From: an uncultured Roseovarius sp. | GTDB taxonomy: Bacteria; Pseudomonadota; Alphaproteobacteria; Rhodobacterales; Rhodobacteraceae | Length of the DNA stretch: 46,929 bases | Direction of reading: 5' to 3' | Assembly (NCBI GenBank): GCA_934501475.1 | Contig: CAKSUL010000011.1 | Location: 1-46,929 of the forward strand | In this document: one piece after another, positions 35,203 to 43,789 of the stretch | Layout: every line of letters begins with the position of its first letter | How positions within the stretch are numbered: the first letter of the stretch is position 1 | Program-made: the position numbers and the translations under genes | The notes under the pieces: model-generated | What the model was told of the DNA's origin: nothing | What the model saw: only the letters and a program-made list of their open reading frames with translations | The model's database searches: none

Positions 35203-35793
35203 TCAGCCCCAGCCGGTGGTAAATTCGTCATAATCGGGATCATGCCGCCTGCGCCAATTGCGCCAGAACCGCCGCCAGCGCACCCGCACCGCCCAGAACA
35301 GCGCAACAAGCGAGGTCAGGATAATGATGTTCAGCCACGGAATGATCCGTATATCCGAGCTATCGACGGCGCGCACGCCCACCGCGTTGGGAAAGATCGA
35401 CAGGAATTCGTTGCGCCAGCCATAATGCCGGACCACCACCCATTGCGCCTTTTCGGCGCTTTTCTTCGAGATCAGATCCGCCGCCTCGGCCTGCAGGTTG
35501 GAGGTGTCGAACTTGAAATATGGCGGCCAGCCCCAGCCGGTATCCTCATTGCGATAGATCATCGGCTTGCCATTGGTGCGGAAGGTCTGGATGAAAAACA
35601 CATCGCGGTTCACCGTGCCGGTGCCACTACCCGCATCGGGCGCGGCCCAGAAGATCGAGTTTTCGCCGAAATCGATCCGCTTTCCATAGGTATCCGTGAT
35701 CCGAACCACATCATGCTGAGGCAGCGTATAATGCAGAAACGCCGCCACGATCAGCAATATGACGCCCAACACCACCCGCTTTACGATCACCAT
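35203..35793 (-). CDS. DUF1523 family membrane protein
   Basis: This 196-residue protein has an N-terminal transmembrane segment (about residues 5-22, VVLGVILLIVAAFLHYTLP). A periplasmic domain follows with the DUF1523 pattern (HDVVRITDTYGKRIDFGENSIFW, GWGWPPYFKFDTSNLQAEA, WVVVRHYGWRNEFLSIFPNAV). A second membrane segment (about 153-172) and a basic cytosolic tail (RWRRFWRNWRRRHDPDYDE) end it. The family is typical of Rhodobacterales and has no known function. The ATG at 35793 gives the full first membrane segment. It stands alone beside tauR and shows no clear link to taurine metabolism. Confidence 0.85.
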   Translation of the reverse strand: MVIVKRVVLGVILLIVAAFLHYTLPQHDVVRITDTYGKRIDFGENSIFWAAPDAGSGTGTVNRDVFFIQTFRTNGKPMIYRNEDTGWGWPPYFKFDTSNLQAEAADLISKKSAEKAQWVVVRHYGWRNEFLSIFPNAVGVRAVDSSDIRIIPWLNIIILTSLVALFWAVRVRWRRFWRNWRRRHDPDYDEFTTGWG

Positions 35794-36332
35794 TGCGGCC
35801 CCTTTCCCCGATACATGTCCACCTGACATAATGGCCCACGCGAAAGGATACAAACGCAACCTGACCGCACCCAAGGGTATTGGCGCGCGGATGTCACGAA
35901 AAGGCGCGGGCACGGCTTGCGCAAGCCCGTGCCGGAGAGGGTGCCGATCAGGGAGGTCCGGGCTGGGCCATTGCTGCCGATGTCGGCATCCAGTCCAACC
36001 TGAATATTCAGTACAATTCAACGCGTGACAGCTTAGCCTTCTCAAGGCTATGAGTGAGTGCATTTACGTAAACAGGAGAATGTCGTTGACGATCCTTTAG
36101 ATCGCGCGATGCTTAAAGATATGAATACGCTTATTTATACGAGCCTTCGCGCGCCTGGCGATCCAACATGCCTCGCAGATGTCGACCAGTTGTTGCATGG
36201 CCCTGCATCGGCAAACCAACTGGCAAATCCGCATCAAATGGCGCGTCCAGCATCCACCAAGTATCTTGTGATGTCTGACCAGCATAGATACCCCCTCAGA
36301 GCGCGGACACCACTGCATCGCGGCGGGTGGCG
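35794..36332. other. 539-base AT-richer gap without a confident gene
   Basis: The first 200 bases are upstream sequence of the DUF1523 gene. From about 36000 the base composition becomes clearly more AT-rich. The stretch holds a 12-base palindrome (CTGAATATTCAG, 36000-36011), a 7-bp hairpin (36034-36050) and a TTGACG that could be a -35 element (about 36087). A 92-codon frame at 36058-36336 has no ribosome site or family features and is not called. Confidence 0.5.
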
Positions 36333-37022
36333 ATGACTGCGGTCTGGTGCGCAGGTTTGCCACGCCTGCGCCGACTGATCGGCCACGTCCTTGTCATCAT
36401 CGGGCTTAGCCTTGCTCTTGCCGGCTGCACCCAGCGCGCATCATGGCGCGAAAAACTGACGGTGCATTTCACTACGCCTGACGGGCCTGTCAGCGTGAGC
36501 CGGGTTCTGGATGTGGATTTTACCGAAGGTCGGGAACTTGGCCCGATCTATAGCCCGGACGATATACACCTTATCGGCGAGGCGCTGGTCGCGCCTTTGG
36601 GGGATACGCAGCTTTTCATCCCGATAGACCGCATTTCAGGTGTGCGGATCTGGTACGCCCGCAGCGCGCTGAAATTGGCCGTGGGCACGCTGGCCGCACA
36701 TGATCTGCCCGGAACCCAGGCGCAGCGCACGCCGCTGGACCTGCCGCGCAATCTGTGGCCGGTGATGGTGACGTTCACCGACCCGGCCGACCCGACCAGC
36801 CTTGCCTTGGTTGATCCGGGCGCGCTGGACGCAACCTTTGGTCCCGGCTACGCGATTGAGCGGCTGACCATTCAGACCACCAATGATCCGGTGACGCAGG
36901 GCCGCGTGGTGGCTGCGCTGCCTTGGATACATGACCCGATCGCCCGCATTGGGGGCGATCAGAGGCGCGAATACGATGACCCGCTGAACGGTCTTTTTGC
37001 ATGGCATTTTGTCAAGGATTGA
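36333..37022 (+). CDS. Lipoprotein of unknown function
   Basis: This 229-residue protein starts with a basic N-terminus and a hydrophobic core (about residues 16-29). A lipobox LALAGC with Cys32 follows, so it should be a lipid-anchored envelope protein. The mature part is beta-rich without cysteine pairs (EKLTVHFTTPDGPVSVSRVLDVDF, then a DIHLIGEALVAPLGDTQLFIPI stretch). I know no family. The ATG at 36333 was chosen over a GTG six bases earlier; neither has a strong ribosome site. It is the only rightward gene between 26 and 38.6 kb and lies next to AT-rich DNA and an inverted repeat, so recent acquisition is possible. Confidence 0.75.
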   Translation: MTAVWCAGLPRLRRLIGHVLVIIGLSLALAGCTQRASWREKLTVHFTTPDGPVSVSRVLDVDFTEGRELGPIYSPDDIHLIGEALVAPLGDTQLFIPIDRISGVRIWYARSALKLAVGTLAAHDLPGTQAQRTPLDLPRNLWPVMVTFTDPADPTSLALVDPGALDATFGPGYAIERLTIQTTNDPVTQGRVVAALPWIHDPIARIGGDQRREYDDPLNGLFAWHFVKD

Positions 37023-37046
37023 ATGATGACGATTTCGAATGAGTTA

Positions 37047-37094
37047 TTTTCAGCAATCCTTTCGCAGGCGTCCTATGATCAGGATTGCCGAAAA
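37047..37094. repeat. 14-bp inverted repeat after the lipoprotein gene
   Basis: TTTTCAGCAATCCT (37047-37060) pairs with AGGATTGCCGAAAA (37081-37094), one mismatch, across a 20-base loop. It starts 25 bases after the lipoprotein stop. It may be a large terminator hairpin or the end of a small vanished mobile element. Confidence 0.5.
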
Positions 37095-37214
37095 TGCGTT
37101 CACGGCAAATGTTGAATTCAATTCATCACCACATGCTCCAAGGGCCGTTTGCAGGCTTTGGAGTTTAGGTTTGGAACGGCGAGCCTTGCCCCGCCCCGGC
37201 AACACAACGGGCAA

Positions 37215-37241
37215 CGGGCGGCCCCCGTTTCAGGCCGCCCG
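37215..37241. terminator. GC-rich hairpin near creatinase 3' end
   Basis: A perfect 9-bp stem (CGGGCGGCC / GGCCGCCCG) with a 9-base loop lies 46 bases after the creatinase stop. No strong U-run follows on the leftward strand, so termination would be weak. A tandem 10-mer repeat (CATTTCATCT twice, 37245-37267) lies next to it. Confidence 0.45.
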
Positions 37242-37286
37242 TCGCATTTCATCTCATTTCATCTCATCGCCCTGCGGCGGCGCGCG

Positions 37287-38495
37287 TCAGCCGACGACGT
37301 TGAACTCCGGCCCATAGGGATAGCCGGTGATGTTCTCATTGCCGTCCTCGGTGATGATCAGCACGTCATGCTCGCGGTATCCGCCGGCGCCCGGCTGCCC
37401 CTCGGGCAGGGTCAGCATCGGTTCCATGCTGATCACCATCCCCGGCTCCAGCACGGTGTCGATATCCTCGCGCAGCTCCAGCCCCGCCTCGCGCCCGTAA
37501 TAGTGGCTGAGAATGCCAAATGAATGGCCATAGCCAAAGGTGCGGTATTGCAGCAACTGGCGCTCTTGCAGGAAATCGTTGATCTTGTGGGTCACTTCGG
37601 CACAGCTCACGCCGGGCTTGAGCAGGCTCATGCCATATTCATGCGCGGCCACGTTCGCCTCCCAGATCTTGCGGCTGGCATCGTCCACCTCGCCGACAAA
37701 CATGGTGCGCTCCAGCGCGACATAATAGGCCGACACCATCGGAAAGGTGTTCAGGCTCAGGATATCGCCATGCTCCAGCTTGCGCGCGGTCACCGGGTTA
37801 TGCGCGCCATCGGTGTTGATCCCTGACTGGAACCAGACCCATGTGTCGCGATATTCCGCATCCGGAAACACGCGGGCGATTTCCAGTTCCATCGCGTCGC
37901 GCCCGGCAATCGCCACGTCGATCTCGCGGGTGCCCGGCCTGACGGCATCCTTGATCGCATAACCGCCGACATCGGCAATCGCGGTGCATTTGCGAATCAG
38001 TTCCAGCTCGGCGGCGGATTTATACATGCGCTGGCGCATCGTCGCGCCCGCAAGGTCCACCACGCTGGCCGGGCTCAGGAACGCGCCCAGCTTCTCGCGC
38101 TGAACCAGCGTCAGGTGATCGCCCTCATAACCGATGACCTTGCCCGCCCCGGACACCGACAGGATCGCGCGCCAGTAATTGTCACGCTGCCAGTCGGTAT
38201 AGGTGATGTTGTCGCAAAACGACCTGCGCCAGGGCTGCCCGGCGTCGATCCCGGCAGAAATTGTCACGCATTCAGAAGGCGTTACCACCAGCGCATAGGG
38301 CCGCCCAAAGGCGCAATACAAAAAGCCGCTGTAATAGGCGATATTGTGCATCGAGGTGAAGACGGCCGCCTCTACCCCGGTCTCGGCCATGATCCGGCGC
38401 AGCCCGGCAACACGGGCCTCATATTCAGGGACGCCAAAGGCCAGAGGCGCCTTTTCCCCATTGTGCAAACGATACATTTCAGGACGTGAAGTCAT
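37287..38495 (-). CDS. Creatinase (creatine amidinohydrolase)
   Basis: This 402-residue enzyme of the pita-bread (M24) fold matches creatinase of Pseudomonas putida in length and sequence: NIAYYSGFLYCAFGRPYALVV-like start, WFQSGINTDGAHNPVT, YGHSFGILSHYYGREAGLEL and SMEPM. The catalytic residues fall on the same numbers as in that enzyme: His232, Glu262 and Glu358. Metal ligands of aminopeptidase P are not conserved, as expected. It splits creatine into sarcosine and urea in the cytosol. The ATG at 38495 has GGAGGG five bases upstream. Sarcosine oxidase or urease genes are not in the window. It is divergent from the S58 peptidase gene (178-base gap). Confidence 0.93.
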   Translation of the reverse strand: MTSRPEMYRLHNGEKAPLAFGVPEYEARVAGLRRIMAETGVEAAVFTSMHNIAYYSGFLYCAFGRPYALVVTPSECVTISAGIDAGQPWRRSFCDNITYTDWQRDNYWRAILSVSGAGKVIGYEGDHLTLVQREKLGAFLSPASVVDLAGATMRQRMYKSAAELELIRKCTAIADVGGYAIKDAVRPGTREIDVAIAGRDAMELEIARVFPDAEYRDTWVWFQSGINTDGAHNPVTARKLEHGDILSLNTFPMVSAYYVALERTMFVGEVDDASRKIWEANVAAHEYGMSLLKPGVSCAEVTHKINDFLQERQLLQYRTFGYGHSFGILSHYYGREAGLELREDIDTVLEPGMVISMEPMLTLPEGQPGAGGYREHDVLIITEDGNENITGYPYGPEFNVVG

Positions 38496-38673
38496 TTCGA
38501 CCCTCCTTGAACAAGAAAGATCCCGGCGTTCAGGAATGTTCATGCAATCCGCGCTTTTCCCCATCGGGGCGGCGACGCCATCGCCCGCGTGACAGTTCAT
38601 TGCCCCAGTTCGCATTCCCGATCAAGAAATTTTGCGCTAGCCTGCGACAACTCTTCTGGCAAAGGTGAACGAC

Positions 38674-39666
38674 ATGCCCCGTCCCGGCCCATTGAACTTG
38701 ATCACGGATGTGCCCGGCCTTCTGGTCGGCAACGCCTCGGATGAGCGGCTGAAATCCGGGGTGACGGTGCTGAGTGCCCAGACGCCGTTCACCGCCGGGG
38801 TGCATGTCATGGGCGGTGCGCCGGGCACGCGCGAAACCGATCTTCTGGCCCCGGACAAGACGGTCGAACAGGTGGATGCGCTGGTGCTGTCGGGCGGGTC
38901 GGCCTTCGGCCTTGATGCGGCCTCGGGCGTGGCGGATGAATTGCGCGCGCGCGGGCGCGGCTTTCGGGTGGGGGATCAGAACGTCCCGATCGTGCCCGGC
39001 GCGATCCTGTTCGATCTGCTGAATGGCGGCACCCATGGCTGGACCGAGAACCCCTATAAATCCCTCGGCAAATCCGCCCTCGCCGCGGCGGCGGTGCAGT
39101 TCGGGATCGGCACCGCGGGGGCCGGAACCGGGGCCACCACCGCCACGCTCAAGGGCGGGCTCGGCTCGGCCTCGCTGATCCTGCCCTCGGGTCACGTGGT
39201 CGGCGCATTGGTTGCGGTCAACGCACTCGGCTCGGCCACCATCGGCACCGGTCCGCATTTCTGGGCCGCCCCGTTCGAGATCGCCGCCGAATTCGGCGGC
39301 CTCGGCGCGCCGGCCCACTACCCCGATGTGCATCTCCCCGCCACCAAACTGCGCCAGCACGCCAATACCACGATCGGCATCGTCGCCACCGACGCCACGC
39401 TGACGCAGGCGCAATGCACCCGCCTTGCCATCGCCGCGCATGACGGCTTTGCCCGCGCGCTGCTGCCCTCGCACACGCCGATGGACGGCGATCTGATCTT
39501 TGCCGCCAGCACCAACAGCGCGCCATTGCACAACCCCATTCCGGACACGCTCCTGATCGGCCACGCCGCCGCCACCTGCATGTCCCGCGCGATCGCGCGC
39601 GCCATCCACGCCGCAACCCCCGCCAGCGGCGACATCCTGCCCTGCTGGCGCGATCTGCACGGCTAA
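38674..39666 (+). CDS. P1/S58-family self-processing peptidase
   Basis: This 330-residue protein is an S58 (DmpA/P1) hydrolase, a family of self-cleaving aminopeptidases and amidases. Seen motifs are DVPGLLVGNASDERLKSGVTV at the start, LSGGSAFGLDAASGV, GAGTGATTATLKGGLGSAS and HANTTIGIVATDATLT. The expected self-cleavage is between Asn231 and Thr232, by analogy with NylC-type enzymes, making Thr232 the N-terminal nucleophile of a small chain. No signal peptide is present. The ATG at 38674 has AAAGG eight bases upstream; a GTG nine bases earlier is less likely. The natural substrate is unknown. Confidence 0.88.
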   Translation: MPRPGPLNLITDVPGLLVGNASDERLKSGVTVLSAQTPFTAGVHVMGGAPGTRETDLLAPDKTVEQVDALVLSGGSAFGLDAASGVADELRARGRGFRVGDQNVPIVPGAILFDLLNGGTHGWTENPYKSLGKSALAAAAVQFGIGTAGAGTGATTATLKGGLGSASLILPSGHVVGALVAVNALGSATIGTGPHFWAAPFEIAAEFGGLGAPAHYPDVHLPATKLRQHANTTIGIVATDATLTQAQCTRLAIAAHDGFARALLPSHTPMDGDLIFAASTNSAPLHNPIPDTLLIGHAAATCMSRAIARAIHAATPASGDILPCWRDLHG

Positions 39667-39669
39667 GCC

Positions 39670-39692
39670 CTTCTCATTTGCAAAAATACTCA
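39670..39692 (-). repeat. Rhodobacterales-type intergenic motif, copy 2
   Basis: On the minus strand this reads TGAGTATTTTTGCAAA followed by TGAGAAG. It shares the first 16 bases exactly with copy 1 (27632-27654). It begins four bases after the S58 peptidase stop, on the opposite strand. Confidence 0.6.
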
Positions 39693-39842
39693 TTCACGAC
39701 CTCCCCCGCCTGGCGCAGCGATGCGGCTTTGCGGCGCTGGCAAAACCCGCAGGTCCTGCCTAAACTTCGCCTGCCACTGGACAAGCCGCGCGCAAAGTGC
39801 TTTGCCAAACGCGAACCGAATGACACATGAGGACCGATCACC

Positions 39843-41312
39843 ATGACCAAAACCGATCTGAAATCCCTGCTCAAGGATCCCAGCCTGCTGTCCGAAAAAT
39901 CCTATGTCGGCGGCGCATGGGTCGATGGCGACGGCACCTTCCCCGTCACCAACCCCGCGCGCGGCGATGTCATCGCCAATGTGGCCGACCTCAGCCGCGC
40001 CCAGGTCCGCGAAGCCATCGCCAAGGCCGAAGCCGCGCAAAAGGAATGGGCCAAATGGACCGGCAAGGAGCGCGCCATCGTGCTGCGCAAGTGGTTCGAC
40101 CTGATGATGGAAAACCAGGACGACCTGGCCACCATCCTGACCGCCGAACAGGGCAAGCCGCTGGCCGAAGCCAAGGGTGAAATCGCCTATGGGGCCTCCT
40201 TCATCGAATTCTTCGGCGAAGAGGCCAAGCGCGTCTACGGCGAAACCATCCCCGGCCACCAGCGTGACAAGCGCATCACCGTGATCAAGCAGCCCATCGG
40301 CGTTGCCGCCTCGATCACGCCCTGGAACTTTCCCAACGCGATGATCACCCGCAAGGCGGGTCCGGCGCTGGCGGCAGGCTGTGCCTTTGTCGGCCGCCCC
40401 GCAGCCGAAACGCCGCTGTCGGCCACCGTCCTTGCCGTTCTGGCCGATCGTGCGGGCATCCCGGCTGGCGTGTTCAACATCGTCACCTCGTCGCGCTCCT
40501 CCGAGATCGGCAAGGAATTCTGCGAAAACCCCGCCGTGCGCAAGATCACCTTCACGGGCAGCACCGAAGTGGGCCGCATCCTGCTGCGTCAGGCCGCCGA
40601 CCAGGTGATGAAATGCTCGATGGAACTGGGCGGCAACGCACCGTTCATCGTGTTCGACGACGCCGATCTCGACGCGGCGGTCGAAGGCGCGATCATGTGC
40701 AAATTCCGCAACAACGGTCAGACCTGCGTCTGCGCCAACCGGATCTATGTGCAAGCCGGCGTCTATGATGCCTTCGCCGCCAAGCTGAAGGACGCGGTCA
40801 GCAAGCTCAAGATCGGCGATGGCATGGAAGAGGGCGTCGCCCTTGGTCCGCTGATCAACTCCGATGCCATCACCAAGGTGCAGGAACATGTCGCCGACGC
40901 CAAGGCCAAGGGCGGCAAGGTCATCCTGGGCGGCGGCGATCCGGTGCAGGGTCCGGGCTATTTCCTGCCCCCCACCATCATCACCGGCGCCACGCAGGAC
41001 ATGCAGTTCGCAACCGACGAAACCTTCGGCCCGCTGGCGCCATTGTTCAAGTTCGAGGATGTGGATGACGTGATCGCAATGGCCAATGACACGATCTTCG
41101 GTCTGGCCAGCTATTTCTACGCCAAGGATCTCAGCCGCGTCTACAAGGTGGCCGAGGCGCTGGAATATGGCATCGTCGGCGTCAACACCGGCATCATCTC
41201 GACCGAGATGGCACCGTTCGGCGGGGTCAAGCAATCCGGCCTCGGGCGCGAAGGCAGCCATCACGGCATGGATGATTTCATGGAAATGAAATATATCTGC
41301 ATGTCGGTCTGA
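39843..41312 (+). CDS. gabD: Succinate-semialdehyde dehydrogenase
   Basis: This 489-residue aldehyde dehydrogenase matches GabD: YVGGAWVDGDGTFPVTNPA, PWNFPNAMITRKAGPALAAGC, the general-base Glu261 in ELGGNAP and the catalytic Cys295 in NGQTCVCANR. The second cysteine (Cys297) sits two residues on, as in the redox-sensitive loop of SSADH. The cofactor-loop lysine found in many relatives is Arg here (GRPAAETPLSA), common in GabD-type enzymes. It oxidises succinate semialdehyde to succinate. Genes for GABA transaminase are absent, so the source of the aldehyde is unclear. A strong terminator follows. Confidence 0.92.
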   Translation: MTKTDLKSLLKDPSLLSEKSYVGGAWVDGDGTFPVTNPARGDVIANVADLSRAQVREAIAKAEAAQKEWAKWTGKERAIVLRKWFDLMMENQDDLATILTAEQGKPLAEAKGEIAYGASFIEFFGEEAKRVYGETIPGHQRDKRITVIKQPIGVAASITPWNFPNAMITRKAGPALAAGCAFVGRPAAETPLSATVLAVLADRAGIPAGVFNIVTSSRSSEIGKEFCENPAVRKITFTGSTEVGRILLRQAADQVMKCSMELGGNAPFIVFDDADLDAAVEGAIMCKFRNNGQTCVCANRIYVQAGVYDAFAAKLKDAVSKLKIGDGMEEGVALGPLINSDAITKVQEHVADAKAKGGKVILGGGDPVQGPGYFLPPTIITGATQDMQFATDETFGPLAPLFKFEDVDDVIAMANDTIFGLASYFYAKDLSRVYKVAEALEYGIVGVNTGIISTEMAPFGGVKQSGLGREGSHHGMDDFMEMKYICMSV

Positions 41313-41323
41313 CCGACAACAAA

Positions 41324-41353
41324 GCCCCGGAAAATCAGGAGATTTTCCGGGGC
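41324..41353 (+). terminator. gabD terminator hairpin
   Basis: A perfect 13-bp stem (GCCCCGGAAAATC / GATTTTCCGGGGC, 4-base loop) starts 11 bases after the gabD stop. The tail is not U-rich, but stem length and place support termination. Confidence 0.75.
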
Positions 41354-41361
41354 AGACGCAA

Positions 41362-41389
41362 AACGCCCCGCCAGACAAGGCGGGGCGTT
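41362..41389 (-). terminator. hsp20 terminator hairpin
   Basis: A perfect 11-bp stem (AACGCCCCGCC / GGCGGGGCGTT, 6-base loop) lies 46 bases after the Hsp20 stop. On the leftward strand GTTTTGCGTCT follows, a fair U-rich tail. Rightward transcripts from gabD also pass it, so it may act on both strands. Confidence 0.75.
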
Positions 41390-41435
41390 CCTTCATTCAG
41401 TCAGGCGCATCCGGGCGCCGGGCGCGCCCTGACGA

Positions 41436-41906
41436 TCAGTTGACCGCCTTGGCGTCCACGACGTCCTTTTGCACCGTACCGTCACCGCTGGTGATGGCGA
41501 TCCGGCGGGGCTTCAGCGCTTCGGGCACTTCGCGCACCAGATCGATATGCAGCATGCCATCGGCATGGGCCGCACCGGTCACACGGACATGATCGGCCAG
41601 CTGGAAACGGCGCTCGAACGCGCGGGTGGCGATGCCACGATGCAGATAGGTGCGCGCCGAATCATCATCGGCCTTGCGCGCCGCGACGATCAATGCACCG
41701 TCCTTCACCTCGACCGACAGGTCGGCGTCGGAAAATCCCGCCACCGCGACCGAGATCCGATAGGCGTCATCGGCGGTTTTTTCGATATTGTAAGGGGGGT
41801 AGGTCGGCTGTGCGACATCGCTGGACAGCACACGGTCCATCATGTCCGCAATTTGGTCAAAACCGACAGTGGCCCGGTAAAGCGGAGCCAGATCAAAGTT
41901 ACGCAT
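41436..41906 (-). CDS. Hsp20 family small heat-shock protein
   Basis: This 156-residue protein has a short N-terminal region (MRNFDLAPLYRATVGFDQI), the alpha-crystallin domain (about residues 36-130, PPYNIEKTADDAYRISVAVAG to GMLHIDLVREVP) and the end EALKPRRIAI with the IxI-type motif that links oligomers. It is the IbpA-like class A form. It holds unfolding proteins in the cytosol for refolding by other chaperones. GGAGG lies seven bases before the ATG at 41906. A CTTGAA/CCATAT pair 95-123 bases upstream could be its heat-shock promoter. Confidence 0.92.
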   Translation of the reverse strand: MRNFDLAPLYRATVGFDQIADMMDRVLSSDVAQPTYPPYNIEKTADDAYRISVAVAGFSDADLSVEVKDGALIVAARKADDDSARTYLHRGIATRAFERRFQLADHVRVTGAAHADGMLHIDLVREVPEALKPRRIAITSGDGTVQKDVVDAKAVN

Positions 41907-42000
41907 GGTATATCCTCCATTGAGCGATTCCATTATGGAATGCCTTCCCATCGGGACAGGCACTGTTGCCCGGCCCGCCATGCGGCACCGGACATCGCAG

Positions 42001-42029
42001 ATATGGAAACGGATTTGCGCGGTTTCAAG
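42001..42029 (-). promoter_or_regulatory. Possible hsp20 promoter
   Basis: On the minus strand CTTGAA (42024-42029) and CCATAT (42001-42006) are 17 bases apart. The -35 element has the CTTGAA form of heat-shock (sigma-32) promoters; the -10 element fits less well. It lies about 95 bases before the hsp20 start. Confidence 0.35.
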
Positions 42030-42049
42030 AGGGGGATGTGCGCGCCGCC

Positions 42050-42850
42050 TCAGGGTTTGGAGAATTTCGCGCCCGCCGCGCCACCGCCCTGCCCGACCTG
42101 CACGCGGCGGAATTTCGGCGCCGTATCGACGGCGCGCGGCATGGCGCGCAGATCACGTTTCAGGCTGGCGACGACGCCGGGCAATTCCATCCCGTATGAC
42201 ACCGCCGCCCCATTGCGCGTGCCCCCGCTGCTGATCAGCGACACGATCCGCGCGCGCCCCTGATCGCGCACGAAGACCGGCGCCCCGGACGACCCGAAGG
42301 TGACATCGCAATCAAACGCCATCAGGCCACGCCCCCTGGCGGTGATCCCGCAATCGCGCTGCCAGGACAGCGCCGCATCGCGCCCCTTGCCATAGGACAC
42401 CACGCTGACGCGCGCGCCCTGGCCCGACGGATCCGTCAGAACAAACGGGCTGGCCACCGCCGCCGGAATGGCCTGTTTCAGCTCCAGCAGGGCCACATCA
42501 TGGCGCACCGCCTCGATACTCAGCTTGCGGCCGGGGATATAGTCGGAATGCACCGCGATTCGCCCCACCTGGCGCTGCTGGATGAATTTGCCATCGCGCA
42601 ACCCGGCCCGAAAGGTCAGATCGCCTGGCGCCACCCTGCTGCCGTTGTTGTAAACGCAATGCGCCGCCGTCAGCACCAGATCCGGCGCGATCAGCGATCC
42701 GGTGCAATACCCGTCGCCGCCGATCTCGATCCGGCCCACGGCCTCCCATCCGAACAGATCGTCGCGATCCGTCAGGCGGATCAGGCCGCTGCCGGCCTGC
42801 ACCGGGCTGGCCAGCAGGGCCGCCAGAAGGGGGATCAGACAGCGCCTCAT
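42050..42850 (-). CDS. Trypsin-like serine peptidase, second of tandem pair
   Basis: This 266-residue secreted peptidase has a signal peptide (about residues 1-19) and a chymotrypsin fold. The triad is His64 (TAAHC), Asp118 (RHDVALLEL) and Ser188 (FGSSGAPVF). It has no transmembrane or PDZ part. The C-terminus ends in GQGGGAAGAKFSKP, much like the GAKFARP end of its neighbour. It overlaps the upstream protease gene by four bases (ATGA), so both are made together. Substrates are unknown. The pair probably arose by duplication, as GWEAVGR, LIAPDLVLTAAHC and SYGKGR/SYARGR are shared. Confidence 0.9.
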   Translation of the reverse strand: MRRCLIPLLAALLASPVQAGSGLIRLTDRDDLFGWEAVGRIEIGGDGYCTGSLIAPDLVLTAAHCVYNNGSRVAPGDLTFRAGLRDGKFIQQRQVGRIAVHSDYIPGRKLSIEAVRHDVALLELKQAIPAAVASPFVLTDPSGQGARVSVVSYGKGRDAALSWQRDCGITARGRGLMAFDCDVTFGSSGAPVFVRDQGRARIVSLISSGGTRNGAAVSYGMELPGVVASLKRDLRAMPRAVDTAPKFRRVQVGQGGGAAGAKFSKP

Positions 42851-43650
42851 GGCCGGGCAAACTTTGCGCCGGTGCTGCGCTGTGTGTTCACGCCCAGCAT
42901 CCGCGCGGTCCCGACCTGCTGCCCCCCTTCGCCCGCGTCCAGAGCCGCGCGCAGCACCTGCAAGGGCTGCTCCAGCATGGTGCCCAGAGACACCTTGCGC
43001 CCACCCACCTCGGCCATGGCCGACACGACCGAGACAATCCGGGGCACGCCGCCGTCAAAGCTGAAGATCGGCGCGCCCGATGCGCCGAAATCAACGTCGC
43101 AGGACATCACCAGCACGCCCTGCTGGCGCGCCTCGACATTGCAGACCTCCTGCAGGGACGGCGCGTCAGAGCGCCCGCGCGCATAGGACACGACGCCGAT
43201 CCGCTGGCCCTTTCGCGGGCGGCGATCCGTCTCGAACGGGACAACGCCGGATTTGCGGATCGGGTGATGCAACTCGAGCAGGGCCACATCATTGCTGACC
43301 CGGTCCGCCGCCACCGCCTGGTCATAATCGTAATCGGGATGCACGACCGCCCGCCTGACCCAGCGATAGGCCGAGGCGCGCCCATTGCGCCAACCGGCCA
43401 GAAACTCGATCTGGGACTGGTCGATGCGCTGCCCGCTGGTCTTGTCAAACAGGCAATGCGCCGCCGTCAGCACCAGATCCGGCGCAATCAGCGTGCCGGT
43501 GCAAAACCCGTGCCCATCCATATCCAGCCGCCCGACAGCCTCCCATCCGCGGCCATCGTCGCCGGTATCCAGACGCTTCAGCGCGCCCTGCTGAGCCTGC
43601 GCTGCCGTCATGGCAAGGACCATCGTGAGGGCCAGAATGAAAAACCGCAA
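42847..43650 (-). CDS. Trypsin-like serine peptidase, first of tandem pair
   Basis: This 267-residue secreted peptidase has a signal peptide (MRFFILALTMVLAMTAAQA, about residues 1-19) and the triad His65 (TAAHC), Asp121 (SNDVALLEL) and Ser191 (FGASGAPIF). The start is taken as TTG at 43650 because GGAGG lies seven bases before it and it restores a full signal peptide; the first ATG (43623) would cut it. The C-terminal tail GAKFARP resembles that of the second protease. It has its own 139-base upstream gap. Activity on envelope or extracellular proteins is likely. Confidence 0.88.
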   Translation of the reverse strand: MRFFILALTMVLAMTAAQAQQGALKRLDTGDDGRGWEAVGRLDMDGHGFCTGTLIAPDLVLTAAHCLFDKTSGQRIDQSQIEFLAGWRNGRASAYRWVRRAVVHPDYDYDQAVAADRVSNDVALLELHHPIRKSGVVPFETDRRPRKGQRIGVVSYARGRSDAPSLQEVCNVEARQQGVLVMSCDVDFGASGAPIFSFDGGVPRIVSVVSAMAEVGGRKVSLGTMLEQPLQVLRAALDAGEGGQQVGTARMLGVNTQRSTGAKFARP

Positions 43651-43789
43651 TAAACTGCCTCCGATGTGCCGGCGTTTCGACGCCCCAGCCTGAATCGCCC
43701 CCAAGGGCGGTTTGCTTTGTGTTTCGATTAGCAAGGGTTTGAGGCAGAATTTTGACGCCAGAGGCGCAATCCCCCACAACGCGAAACTT

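Noticed and set aside
36058..36336. 92-codon frame in the AT-rich gap
   Set aside because: No ribosome site, no recognisable family and an end that overlaps the lipoprotein start. It might be real, but nothing supports it.
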